64,000 nt of DNA from Ceratotherium simum simum (Eukaryota > Chordata > Mammalia > Perissodactyla > Rhinocerotidae), in assembly GCF_000283155.1 (NCBI RefSeq), contig NW_004454207.1:8972852-9036851 (forward strand). The letters run 5' to 3'. The position numbers and the translations under genes are program-made. Shown piece by piece: positions 39,552 through 51,649 of this stretch (positions within the stretch are counted from its first letter, which is position 1; each line of letters begins with the position of its first letter). The notes beneath the pieces are model-generated. The model did not search any database and was not told the DNA's origin. It was given only the letters and a program-made list of their open reading frames with translations.

Positions 39552-42500
39552 AGGGGAAAGAAAAGACCACAAATAGAAAAAAAGTACCCATTTCCATGAT
39601 AAGAGGGTAACGGATACAAATGCACAAAAAAGAGGTTAGATATGATATCAAAAACATAAAATGTGGGAGGAGGGGAGTAAAAGACTAGAGCTTTTAGAAA
39701 GAGGTCAAACTAAAGAGACCATCAACTTAATATAGATTGCTATATACATAGGTTACTATATACAACCCTCATGATCACAAACCAGAAACCTATGATAAAT
39801 ACACAAAAAACTAAGAGAAAGGAACCCAAATATAATACTAAAGAAAACCATCAAACCACAAGGGAAGGGAGCAAGAGAAGAAGAAAGGAACAGAGAAGAA
39901 CTACGAAAACATTCAGAAAAAAAAGTTTAAAAATGGCAGTAAGTACATACTTATCAATAGCTACTTTAAATGTCAGTGGACCAAATGCTCCAATCAAAAG
40001 GCATAGGGTGGCTGATTGAATAAAAAAACAAGACCCATATATATGCTGCATACAAGAGACACACTTCAGATCTAAAGACACTCACAAACGGAAAGTGAAG
40101 GGGTGTAAAAAGATACTCCATGCAAATGGCAATGAAAAGATAGTGCAGGTAGCAATACTTAGACAAAATAGACTTTAAAACAAAAACTGTAACAAGAGAC
40201 AAAGAAGGGCACTACATAATGATAAAGGGAACAATCCAACAAGAGGATATAACACTTGTAAATATCTACGCATCCACCATAGGAGCACCTAATATTATAA
40301 AGCAATTATTAACAGACATAAAAGGAGAAATAGACAGTAACACAATAATAATAGGGGACTTTAACACTCCACTTATACAAATGGATAGATCATCCAAACA
40401 GAAGATCTATAAGGAAACACTGGCCTCAAATGATACACCAGACCAATTAGACTTAGTAGATATATACAGAACATTCCATCCAAAAACAGTAGAATACATA
40501 TTCTTTTCAAATGCACATGGAACATTCTCCAGGATTGATCACATATTAGGCCACAAAACAAGTCTCAATAAATTTAAAAAGACTGAAATAATACCTAGCA
40601 TCTTTTCTGACTACAATGGTATGAAACTAGAAATCAACTACAGGAAGAAAATTAGAAAAGCCACAAATATGTGGAGATTAAACAAAATGCTACCGAACAA
40701 CAATTGGGTCAACAAAGAAATCAAAGGAGAAATCAAAAAATACCTGGAGAAAAAGGAAAATGAAAATACAACATGCCAAAATTTATGGGATACAGTAAAG
40801 GCGGTTCTAAGAGGGAAGTTTATAGCAATACAGGCCTACCTCAACAAACAATAAAAATCTCAAATAAACAATCTAACAGTGTACCTAAAGGACATGGAAA
40901 AAGAAGAACAAACAAAGCCCCAAATCAGTAGAAGGATGGAAATTAAAAAAATCAGAGCACAAATAAATGAAATAGAGACTTAAAAAACAATAGAAAAAGT
41001 CAATGAAACTAAGAGCTGGTTCTTTGAAAAGATAAACAAAATTGGCAAACTTTTAGCTAGACTCACCAAGAAAAATAGAGAGAAGGCTCAAATCAATAAA
41101 ATCTGAAATTAAAGAGGAGAAACTACAAGGGACACCTCAGAAATACAAAAGATTATAAGAGAATACTATGAAAAGCTATATGCCAACCAATTCGACAATC
41201 TGGAAGAAATGGATAAATTCTTAGAATCATACAACCTTCCAAAACTGAATCAAGAAGAAATAGAGAATTTGAATGGACCAATCACCAGTAAGGAGATCGA
41301 AACAGTAACCAAAACCTCCCAAAAAGTAAAAGTCCAGGACCAGATGGCTTCCCTGGTGAATTCTACCAAACATTCAAAGAAGACTTAATAGCTATCCTTC
41401 TCAAACTCTTCCAAAAAATTGAAGAGGAGGGGAAGCTTCCTAACTCATTCTATCAAGCCAACATTACCCTGATACCAAAACCAGACAAGGACAACACAAA
41501 AAAAGAAAATTACAGGCCAATATCACTGATGAACATCAATGCAAAAATCCTCAACAAAATTCTAGGAAATCGAATACAACAATACATTAAAAAGATCATA
41601 CACTATGATCAACTGGGATTTATTCCAGGGATGCAGGGATGGTTCAACATCCACAAGTCAATCAACGTGATACACCACATTAACAAAATGAAGAATAAAA
41701 ATCACATGATCATCTCAATAGACTCAGAGAAAGCATTTGACAAGATACAGCAACCATTTATGATAAAAACTCTGAATAAAATAGGTATAGAAGGAAAGTG
41801 CCTCAACATAATAAAGGCCATATATGACAAACCCAACAGCTAATATCATCCTCAATGGAGAAAAACTGAAAGCTATCCCTCTAAGAACAGGAACCAGACA
41901 AGGATGCCCACTTTCACCACTCTTAATTGACATAGTATTGGAAGTCCTAGCCAGAGCAATCAGCCAAGAAAAAGAAATACAGGGATCCAAATTGGAAAGG
42001 AAGAAGTGAAGTTGTCACTATTTGCAGATGAAATGGCTTTATACATAGAAAACCCTAAAGAATCCACCAAAAAACTTTTAGAAATAATAAATGAATACGG
42101 TAAAGTTGCAGGATACAAAATCAACATACAAAAATCAGTTGCATTTCTATACACTATCAATGAAGTAGCAGAAAGAGAAATTAAGACTACAATCCCACTT
42201 ACAATTGCAACAAAAAGAACAAAATACCTGGGAATAAACTTAACCAAAGAGATGAAGACCTGTACGCTGGAAACTATAAAACATTGTTGAAAGAAACTGA
42301 AGAAGACAAAAAGAAATGGAAAGATATTCCGTGCTCTTGGATTGGATGAATTAACATAGTTAAGATGTCCATACTTCCTAAAGCAATCTGCATATTCAAT
42401 GCAATCCCTATCAAAGTTTCAACCACACTTTTCACAGAAATAGAACAAAGAATCCTAAAATTTATATGGAACAACAAAAGACCCCGAATAGCCAAAGGAA

Positions 42501-43197
42501 TCCTGAGAAAAAAGAACAAAGCTGGAGGTATCACACTCCCTGATTTCAAAATATACTACAAAACTATAGTAATCAAAACAGCATGGTACTGGCACAAAAA
42601 CAGATACACAGATCAATGGAACAGAATCAAGAGCCCAGAAATAAACCCACACATCTATGGACAGCTAATTTTTGACAAGGGAGCCAAGAACAGACAATAG
42701 AGAAAGGAAAGTCTCTTCAATAAATGGAGTTGGGAAAACTGGACAGCCACATGCAAAAGAAGGAAAGTAGACCATTATCTTACACCATACACAAAAATTA
42801 ACTCAAAATGGATTATAGACTTGAATGTAATACCTGAAACCATGAAACTTCTAGAAGAAAACATAGGCAGTATGCTCTTCAACATTAGTCTTAGCAGCAT
42901 ATTTTCAAGTACCATGTCTGACTGGGCAAGGGATACAATAGAAAAAATAAACAAATGGGACTACATCAAACTAAAAAGCTTCTGCACAGCAAAAGAAACC
43001 CTCAACAAAATGAAAAGACAACCTAACAATTGGGAGAAGATATGTGCAAACCATACATCTGATCAGGGTTAACATCCAAAATATATAAAGAACTCATACA
43101 TCTCAACAACAAAAAAACTAACAACACAATTAAAAAATGGGCAAACTATCTGAACAGACATTTCTCCAAAGATATACAGATGGCCAACAGGCACATG

Positions 43198-43297
43198 NNN
43201 NNNNNNNNNNNNNNNNNNNNNNNNNNNNNNNNNNNNNNNNNNNNNNNNNNNNNNNNNNNNNNNNNNNNNNNNNNNNNNNNNNNNNNNNNNNNNNNNN
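43198..43297. other. Assembly gap, 100 N
   Basis: 100 Ns within L1 ORF2. Near-identical sequence occurs before (43154-43197) and after (43362-43408) the gap. Confidence 0.99.
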
Positions 43298-43361
43298 TTG
43301 ATTTCTGTGTAGACTGCATCATGTTCACCACCCAAAGACTAATTATCATCTGTCACCGTCC
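43298..43361 (-). repeat. Inverted fragment of an L1 3' UTR
   Basis: Reverse complement closely matches 44288-44349 (TAATTAGTCTTT, GTGGTGAACATGA, TCTACACAGAAATCAA) with several differences. It therefore comes from a different L1 copy in the opposite orientation, cut off by the gap on its 3' side. Confidence 0.8.
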
Positions 43362-43959
43362 ACAGACATTTTTTCAAAGAAGATATACAGATGGCCAACA
43401 GGCACATGAAAAGATGTTCAACATCACTAATTATCAGGGAAATGCAAATCAAAACTACAATGAGATATCACCTCACACCTGTCAGAATGGCTATAATTAA
43501 GAAGACAGCAAATAACAAGCATTGGAGAGGATGTGGAGAAAAGGTAACTCTCATCACTGCTGATGGGAGTGCAAACTGGTGCAGCCACTATGGAAAACAG
43601 TATGGAGATTCCTCAAAAAATTAAGATGAGAAATACCATACGATCCAGCTATTCCACTGCTGGGTATTTATCCAAAGAACATGAAAACATGAATGCATAA
43701 AGATATATGCACCCCTACGTTCATTGCAGTATTATTCACAACAGCCAAGACTCAGAAGCAACCTAGATGCCCATCAAGAGGCAAATGGATAAAGAAGATG
43801 TGGTATATATACACAACAGAATACTATTCAGCCATAAAAAAGGATGAAATCTGGCCATTTGTGACAAAATGGATGGACCTTGAGGATATCATGCTAAGCG
43901 AAATAAGTCAGAGGGAGAAAGTCAAATACCTTATGATCTCACTCATAAATAGAAGATAA

Positions 43960-44175
43960 TGGGCCAGCCCCGTGGCTTAGCGGTTAAGTGAGCGCGCTCC
44001 ACTGCTGGCGACCCGGGTTCGGATCCCGGGCGCACACCGACGCACCGCTTCTCCGGCCATGCTGAGGCCGCGTCCCACATACAGCAACTACAAGGATGTG
44101 CAGCTATGACATACAACTATCTACTGGGGCTTTGGGGGGAAAAATAAATAAATAAATAAAATCTTTAAAAAAAAA
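43960..44175 (+). repeat. ERE SINE, short type, inside L1 3' UTR, with TSD
   Basis: Complete ERE just after the ORF2 stop. A 9-bp TSD AGAAGATAA lies at 43951-43959 and 44176-44184. Confidence 0.97.
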
Positions 44176-44418
44176 AGAAGATAAAAACAACAACAAACAA
44201 ACACATAGAGACAGAGATTGGATTGGTGGTTACCAGAAGGGAAGTGGGGAGGGAGGAAGGTCAAAGAGGTGATTAGGCACATGTGTATGGTGACGGATTG
44301 TAATTAGTCTTTTGAGTGGTGAACATGACGTAATCTACACAGAAATCAAAATATAACGATGTACACCTGAAATTTACATGTTATAAACCAATGTTACCAC
44401 AATAAAAAAAAATAAAAT

Positions 44419-44860
44419 AAAGTAAGGGTGAACCAAGGATCTTATATCAGCCAAGTTGTCCCTTGATATTTTTCCCTCAAATATCAAGACTATAGGAAAA
44501 AACAGTTTTCAACATACAAGAACATAGGGAATTTCTGCACTTAATAGCCCTTCCTGAGGAATCTACTAGAGAATGAGCTTCATCCAACCAAACGATGACT
44601 GAGAAAATGTCAGCAAAGGACTGACAGTAAGCATTTAAAAATATGGAAATGGACATATAAGACACTAAAATAAAGATGAAGATGAAGGTGGAAGAGTAAT
44701 GTAAAATTGTTGCATATTGTGACAGAGTAGAAAAATTGCAACTAAAAAATGGGAGAAGAGACAGGAAAAGAGAATAATAGCAAAAGCTCAATGCTGCATA
44801 GGGTATAGGTGGGTTCTAAATCATACTGAGGGAGAAAACCTGATTAATCAGATACTAAGA
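44419..44860 (+). repeat. Old L1/HAL1-like element, right part
   Basis: Continues the A-rich coding remnant interrupted at 37088 (CAAGTTGTCCCTTGATATTT ... GAAAAAACAGTTTTCAACAT). Confidence 0.55.
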
Positions 44861-46065
44861 GGTTAAACAAGTCAACACATGGTGCTGGGACCAGTGAACA
44901 GCCACAAGCCAAAGACTAAAGTTCAACTCTACCTCACATCATATACAAAAATTAACTTAAAATGGATCAAAGACCTAAATGTAAGAGCTAAAACTATAAA
45001 ACTTAGAGGAAAACATAAGGATAAATAATCCTTGGGACCTTGGATCAGGCCGTATTTTCTTAGATATGACATCAAAAATACAAGCAACAAAAGAAAAAAA
45101 TAGATAAACTGGGCATCATCAAAATTAAAAACATTTACACTGTAAAGGATGCTATCAAGAAAGTGAAATGACAACCCATAGAATGGGAGAACATTTTTTG
45201 TAAATCATATCTGATAAGGGATTGTATCTATAACATATAAAAAAACTCTTACAAATTCAATAGTAAAAGACAAATAACCCAATACAAAAAATGGGCAAAG
45301 GAAATGAATAGAAATTACTCCAAAGAAGATATACGAAAGCCCAATAAGCACATGAAAAGATACTCAACATCAGTAATCATTAGGGAAATGCAAATCAAAA
45401 TCATAATGCGATACCACTTCACACCAACTAGGACAGCTATAATCCAAGGCAGAAAATAACAAGTGCTGAAAGGATGAGAGAGAATGGAACCCTCATACAC
45501 TGTTGGTGGGAATGTAAAATGACGCGGCCACTTTGGAAAACAGTTTGACAGTTCCTTAAAAAAATTAAACACAGAGTTAACATATGACCCAGCAATTCCA
45601 CACCAAGGTATATACCCAAGAGAAATAAAAATATATGCCCACACAAAAACTTGTACACAAATATTCATAGCAGCATCATTCATAATGCCAAAAGTAGAAA
45701 CAACTGAAATGTCCATTAAAGATAAATGAATAAACAAAATGTGGTATATGCATACAATGGAATATTATTTGGCCATAAAAAGGAATGAAGTACTGGCACA
45801 TGGTCAAACAGGGATGACCCTTGAAATCGTTATGCTAAGAGAAAGAAGCCAGTCACAAAAGACCACATAGTGTATGATTCTGTTTATATGAAAGGTCCAG
45901 AATAGGCAAATCCATAGAAACAGAAAGTAGACTGGTGGTTGCCTGGGTGGGGTGGGGGCAATGGGGAGAAAGGGCACACGTTTTCTTTTTGGAGTGATGA
46001 ACTCTGTCAATATACTAAAAAACACTGAATTTTACACTTTTAAATGGGTGAACTATGTGAAACTC
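44861..46065 (+). repeat. Old L1 ORF2 C-terminus and 3' UTR
   Basis: CACATGGTGCTGGGACCAGT ... ACTTAAAATGGATCAAAGAC ... GGAATATTATTTGGCCATAA ... CTGAATTTTACACTTTTAAA. Degenerate, with stops in every frame. Confidence 0.88.
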
Positions 46066-47188
46066 AGCATTTACAATTGCAAAGAATTCCCCAGGAAAGC
46101 CTTTGCAACAAAGCAGCCACACTCTTAGCACAGAACTGGACCAAGTCTGAGCCCACAGAACAAGCAGAAAATCAGCAGATCAGAGGAAGCCAGACCCGAA
46201 GAGACCGAGCATGGATTATTCTCTTGGTTAAACCAGTTCTTGAGTAAGGAGGAGCTGAAAGTGGATACAGAATTCCACTGTAACCCATCATTATCTCACT
46301 TTGATTTCATGGATACAATGTATTTCTCTCTCACACACACAAAAGGTTAAATAAACAAACAGAGGAGTAAGGGCATTTAAAAAGGTGTAAGAACAAAGGT
46401 TAACCATTAGAACAAAAATACAAACCTTCCTAACTACCCCTCCCCAATTTTTTTTAAATAAAATAGCAAAAAATACACCTCATAGCAAAAGAAACAGCAA
46501 ATATAACAAAATACACATAATTATAAAACATTATGATACAGTTGAGACCAAACATACCAGTCCTAACAATAAATGAAGATAGAACAAACAAAAATATATA
46601 TACTCACATGACTATAACATAGCAACCACCTTTATGAAACAAAAACTACAGGAGATGCAAGGAGATACATAGAAACACACTAATAATAGGAGACTCTCAG
46701 TGGTATATTAGACAGATTATGTAAACCCAAAATAAGGAGATAGAAGGTCCAAACAGCATAATCAATAGGGTAAATCTCAAGAATATTTATCAAACTCTAC
46801 ACTCTGATACTAGAGAATACATATTCTTCTCAAGAGCTTACAGTACATTCACCAAAAATAATCATATATTAGGTCACAAAGAAAACATCAGTAACTTCCA
46901 TAAAATAGAAATATTACAAACAATACTCTGATCATAATGCAATCAAACTAGAATTTACTAACAAAAACAAAAAACAGAAAGGCCCTTCCAGCTAGAAATT
47001 TAAAAACTTCCTATTAAACAACTCCTGGCTATTCTATAACAAATTATAGATTTTAAAAGAAATAATGACAATGAAAGCACTATATATCAGATTCTGTGGG
47101 ATGCATTTAAAGCAGTGATCAAAGGAAAATTCATTGCACTAAACATATTTCTCAATAAAAATGAAAGAATAAAAATAAATAAATTTAG

Positions 47189-47442
47189 GGGCCAGCCCGG
47201 TGGTTATGCTTAAGTTCGCACGCTCTGCTTTGGTGGCCCAGGGTTCACAGGTTTGGATCCCGGGTGCAGATCTATGCACTGCTTATCAAGCCATGCTGTG
47301 GCAAGCATCCCACATATAAAGTAGAGGAAGATGGGCACAGATGTTAGCCTAGGGCCAATCTTCCTCAGCAAAAAGAGGAGGATTGGCAATGGATATTAGC
47401 TCAGGACTAATCTTCCTCAATCAATCAACCAATCAATCAATC
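47189..47442 (+). repeat. ERE SINE, divergent long subtype
   Basis: Head GGGCCAGCCCGGTGG, body as in 4075-4346, two hairpin modules, tail (AATC)n. No convincing TSD. Confidence 0.92.
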
Positions 47443-47536
47443 CATATGTTCCCAAAGTAAAAAACAACAACTAAAGAATAACAAGGTAAACCAAAAGAAA
47501 GCAAAAGGAAGGAAATAACAAAGAGAAAAGTAGAGG

Positions 47537-47825
47537 GCCGGCCCGGTGGCTTAGCGGTTAAGTGACGTGCTCTGCTACTGGCGGCCCGGGTTCGGATCTG
47601 ACACACCGCTCCTCCGGCCATGATGAGGCCACGTCCCACATACAGCAATTAGAAGGATGTGCAACTATGCCATACAACTATCTACTGGGGTTTTGGGGGG
47701 AAAAAAAAAGAGGAGGATTGGCAATAGATGTTAGCTCAGAGCCGGTCTTCCTCAGCAAAAACAGGAGGATTAGCATGGATGTTAGCTCAGGGCTGATCTT
47801 CCTCATACACACACACAAAAAAGAT
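47537..47825 (+). repeat. ERE SINE, long type, with TSD
   Basis: Head GCCGGCCCGGTGGCTTAGC with an internal deletion after GGTTCGGATC, two hairpin modules. An 11-bp TSD AAAAGTAGAGG lies at 47526-47536 and 47826-47836. Confidence 0.95.
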
Positions 47826-48639
47826 AAAAGTAGAGGAAGAGAATAGAAAACTAGATCTAAGTAATAAATCAAAATTCTATAGTGTTTGAAAAACTTAAAA
47901 TACATAAACCACTATATAACTTGACTAAGAAAAAAGGGAGAAAGCACAAATATACAAAATAAGAAATGGTAAGGGAGAGAGAACCATTGAAATAGAAGAA
48001 AAAATGTTAACTCATAAGAGATTACTTTGCAGCCCTCTATCTAATAAACTTGAAAACTCAGATGAAAGGGATACTTTGCTAGAAAAATACATATTACTAA
48101 AATTGACCCCACTGGAGTTAGAAAGCTTAAACAGGCCAATTTCCATAGAAGAAATATAAAAAGTTATTAAGGAAATATCCCATGAAAAAGCATCAGGCCC
48201 AGAGGGTTTCACAGGGGAATTCTACCAAACCTTCATCAGATAGCCTCAATGCTCTATATTATTCTAGAGCTGGCATATTACCAGAAGGATCAAGCCTACA
48301 GGAATATCAACCTTTCGCGAAAGATGAACCAGCCAAGGAGACTGAGAAGGAACATCCTCTGAGGAAGGAGGGAACTCTGGAGCATAGAATCTCACAAACT
48401 AAAGGAGGATGTTTCAAGAAAGGAGGTTTTCACGGCAAAAGCTGCACAGAGATCCAATAAAAGGAATGAAACATCTGAACACACGGCTTGAGGACTAAGT
48501 GGAAGGTAAGGAGACTGAGCAAGCCAATTATTAACAACTCCTTCTAACAGTTTGGCTGGAAGGGGAGGAGAGAAACTGGGTTGTGGCTGGGTGATAGGGG
48601 TCTAGGGAGGAGGTTCTGAAATGGAGCAACCTGAGTAGG

Positions 48640-48965
48640 TTTATTGTTGATAAGGAGGGACTATGTGCCTGGCATTGGGGATATAACGTAGAATGAGTCA
48701 TAGTAGAGATGAGTCTAGGTCCAACTAGTTCAATGTTTCCTTTGATTCCTTAATATCGACTCCAAATAATGTAGTCAATTTCTCTCAATATTCCACATTT
48801 ACATATTACCTTCTTCAATGGTGCAAATTGAATTTTTATCAGCAGTCAGATTTTATGTTAACTTAGCAAACATTACTAAGTGCCAGTGACTGCTCAGGGC
48901 AAGACATACAAAGTTGGAGAGACCTAGTTTCTTTCCTGGAGAAGCTAAGTCTTCAGTGGATAAGA
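48640..48965 (+). repeat. L2 LINE fragments
   Basis: TATGTGCCTGGCATTGGGGA and, further on, TACTAAGTGCCAGTGACTGC match the L2 3' end. Confidence 0.6.
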
Positions 48966-49009
48966 AGGCTCACAGAAGCGCCAGTACTTCCTGGTTCACT
49001 AAGTCTCTT

Positions 49010-49175
49010 GCAAATTCTATCTCATTTAATCCTCCCAACAAGCCTTTGAGGAAGCTGAAATCACCTCCATTTTATGGGTGAAGAAACCAAACCTCAAAAA
49101 GGTTAACCAATCCACCCCAAGTGACAGACTCGACACTAGAATCCAGGTTCTCAGACTCCAATACTAGCACTTCCC
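49010..49175 (+). repeat. MIR SINE
   Basis: ATCTCATTTAATCCTCCCAA ... CCATTTTATGGGTGAAGAAA is a clear MIR core. Confidence 0.85.
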
Positions 49176-49719
49176 CACCTTGCAACTCCTACCTTCGGAA
49201 GGATGACCCTGAAGAGAATGCCTGGTCATTTGTGCAGATGCTCAGTCAGCAGAATTGGACGTTAGCATGCTGGAGAATAGTTGACATCCTGCATCACATC
49301 TAAAATTGCCATCTAAATTTGGAAAGTAGCTTTTACGCCCTCTAGCTGCCTGGATATTCTGTAGCCTGCAGGGCACAAAGACTGTTTTATTTATCACAAT
49401 CCCAAGGACTGTGTTTTATTTAGCTTTATACCTGTCCCCCTCAGCTTTATATATAGTGCCTTTAAATATTTTCTCCTTCAATATTTGTACGGATTCATTC
49501 ATTCACCTAATTTCATAACTCGGATATCGTTTTGAATATAATCTAGGGCAGCAATATAAAACTTCAAATTTAAGAAGTGAAAATGTGGAGGCAAAGGGTA
49601 TCACAGAATAGCTTTTTGAACTCAGAAATTTGCTTTAAAAAAATCAAGATGCTTTTGTGCTCTGAAATTTTTACAAGATGGCAATAATTACCAACAAGAC
49701 AAAGTATGTTTAAATGTAC

Positions 49720-49915
49720 TGTCCATAAATATCTCATTTGACTCTTAAAACCACCCCGTAAGACAGGTAAGGCAAATGCTCTATAATTCCGTTTACACAG
49801 TTGAGGAAATAGTCCCTTAGAAAAGGTAAGTGACTTGTTCAAGGTAATCAGATATACTGGAATTCAAGGAAGTCCTGACTTCGGATCTCCTGTTCAGTCT
49901 TTGATGCCTTTGCCT
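49720..49915 (+). repeat. MIR SINE
   Basis: ATCTCATTTGACTCTTAAAA ... ACAGTTGAGGAAATAGTCCC ... AAGTGACTTGTTCAAGGTAA is MIR. Confidence 0.85.
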
Positions 49916-50089
49916 TACCTAGGTAAACTGGTAAAGGTGGAAAAAAAGATGAGAAACTGAATTGCTATCAACAAATAAGAAAAAAAAGTGCTAGCTAGAG
50001 AAAGATACCTGTATTGTATTGGAGAGAAGAACATAAATGGCCCCAAACTCTTCCTATAGAAATCCTTTAACTGTTGCCTTTTGCTAGGG

Positions 50090-50350
50090 TGTGAAAAGGG
50101 ACACTCACAGATTGTTGGTGGGAGTGCAAAACGGCACATCCTTTCCAGAGGGAAACTGAGCAATTCACATTTAGAAAAAACAAACCCAACAATTCTATCA
50201 TCTAGGAATGTATACTAAGGAAGTAATCGCGGATGTGCAGATTTTATATTTCTCCAACAATATGTTTAAGTAGTGAAAAACTGGGAATAACCAATTAAAT
50301 AAATTACTACAGACATATAATGGCATGCTATATAGTCATGAAAAAAATGG
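50090..50350 (+). repeat. Old L1 fragment
   Basis: GTGAAAAGGGACACTCACAG ... GTTGGTGGGAGTGCAAAACG is L1 ORF2 C-terminal, badly decayed. Confidence 0.6.
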
Positions 50351-51099
50351 TTACCAAAGAGAATCCACTTTAGAAAAATCATGCATTCATCTCTGCATAA
50401 AAAAGATTGGAGGTGTATACCCAGTGTAACCATGTTCACAATGGTTACTTGGAATGGTGTAACAGTGTATCTTCTTCATTGTGGTTTTGTATATTTTAGA
50501 AATTTTGTATATAAATGTGTTACTAAATGTTTCTATATATACATGTTTCTAATAAGAGGTATTAAAGGCTTCTGGGGGTGTGTGAAACAGCGGGGCTTTC
50601 AAAAGAACATTTTTGTAGCCATTTTAAAAATACCACTAAAAATAAAACATTATTATATCATTACCATTAAAATACCATTGAAAAATAAAGCATTGATTAC
50701 GAACTCACACCAAAACCTTTTCTTTTCAGTTCCAGTCTCTCATTCATATCAGTTCGAATTCAGGAAAATGCTAAAAAGGTTGCCAGGTCAGAAGTCTGAG
50801 ACACCTTGATTTCTACCTGCAGTTTTTACTTCGTTCCAGAAAAGAAAAGCAATCACCTAAGAGGCACCTCGAAAAGCATCTCGGCAGGAAAACATTTGGG
50901 AGGGTAAGTTTCTCTCCCATTTCTTTCCCTCCCGACACACCGACAGGACAATCCTGACAGTGACTGGCCCAGTTTCCTAATACACCCTAAAGAAGCACAG
51001 GAGATGCGCCCATTTTCAGTATACGTTTCTAAAAAGACAAGTTTTACTTTGCAATGCGGGATAAAGAGCAGCCTTCACTACTCATTCTGGATGTTACCC
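50351..51099. other. Intron 1 next to the promoter, no element recognised
   Basis: AT-rich at first, becoming GC-rich after about 51000. Plus-strand frames at 50381-50809 and 51004-51702 lack any recognisable domain; the latter runs through the CpG island in antisense. Confidence 0.5.
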
Positions 51100-51564
51100 A
51101 AGGAAGATGCCGCCGCGCGGCGGAAAGCCTCCGGAGAAGGACAAAGCGCGGGGCTCCTCGGCTCGGGTCCCGCAGGCGACGCGTCCGGGGCCGCCTCAGG
51201 GACAAGGGCACCGTCCCCGGACACCGCCCCCCGTCCTCAGGACAGACGCTCCCAACCGCCGGGGCCGCAGCCTGCCCGACGACGGGGAAGGATCGGGGCC
51301 GCGGCAGCAGGTGTCCAGGTCGCCGCGCCTAAGAGAAGACACCGGCCCAGTGGCCTGAAGCAGTGGCAGGGGAGCGGTTCCCCGGGAGCCCGAGGCGGGC
51401 CGCCGCATCCTCCCCGCCACCCCAAGAACCGCCCCACCCGGGCCACGGACACGCCTTCCCGCGGGCCGGGGCCTCCCTGCCCCGCCCGCCCCCCAGGGCC
51501 GCTCACCCGGCCCCGAAGTCCCCGCCGCCGCCGCCGCCGCCGCCGGCCCCTCGGGCCTCGCCCC

Positions 51565-51600
51565 TCACTCGGCCACCTCCTCCCCCTGCAGCGGCACCAT
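51565..51600 (-). other. 11-codon upstream ORF in BCLAF3 exon 1
   Basis: On the minus strand an ATG at 51600-51598 opens MVPLQGEEVAE and stops at TGA 51567-51565, before the exon 1 donor. The context is AGCTATGG, with G at +4 and A at -4 but C at -3, so moderate to weak. If transcription starts near 51620-51650 the uORF lies in the 5' UTR and could dampen BCLAF3 translation. Confidence 0.4.
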
Positions 51601-51625
51601 AGCTACCTCTACCGGGCCGCGGGAC

Positions 51626-51649
51626 CCGGAACCACTTCCTTCCGGAACC
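51626..51649 (-). promoter_or_regulatory. Clustered ETS-type sites between two GGTTCCGG repeats
   Basis: On the minus strand the 24 bp are GGTTCCGG, then AAGGAAGT, then GGTTCCGG again. This creates overlapping ETS cores (CCGGAAGG and GGAAGTGG), like GABPA/ELK sites that fix TSSs in CpG-island promoters. Placement 30-50 bp upstream of the first ATG of exon 1 suggests a core promoter role (inference). Confidence 0.55.

Larger units (their letters stand above)
39933..43959 (+). pseudogene. L1 ORF2 (endonuclease and reverse transcriptase), broken
   Basis: From MAVSTYLSIATLNVSG to EISQREKVKYLMISLINRR and a stop at 43957-43959. Order: APE-type endonuclease (IIIGDFNTPL around 40350; C-terminal motif SDYN at 40606-40617), reverse transcriptase ([10 protein letters not shown] around 41897; FADE at 42021-42032), then the C-terminal domain. 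Many frameshifts (for example near 41836 and 42003) and stops. Two catalytic changes: the endonuclease SDHN-type His is Tyr, and the second Asp of FADD is Glu. Confidence 0.9.
37089..44418 (+). mobile_element. Full-length L1, inactive, with 13-bp TSD
   Basis: Bounded by AAAGTAAGGGTGA at 37076-37088 and 44419-44431. It starts GGAGGACGGTGTCAAGATGG, has a GC-richer 5' UTR (to about 38660), then ORF1 and ORF2 pseudogenes, a 3' UTR and an A-rich tail. An ERE and an assembly gap lie within it. About 7 kb including both, so essentially unaltered at the 5' end. Both ORFs carry stops and frameshifts. Confidence 0.93.
46380..48243 (+). repeat. Old L1 ORF2 5' half, hosting two EREs
   Basis: Endonuclease- and RT-like remnants (TAGAGAATACATATTCTTCT ... 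AGGTCACAAAGAAAACATCA; and GCATCAGGCCCAGAGGGTTT at 48190). Ends abruptly at about 48243. Confidence 0.8.

Noticed and set aside
43298..43361. Twin-priming 5' inversion of the L1
   Set aside because: In twin priming the inverted part comes from upstream of the sense part; here it comes from the 3' UTR.
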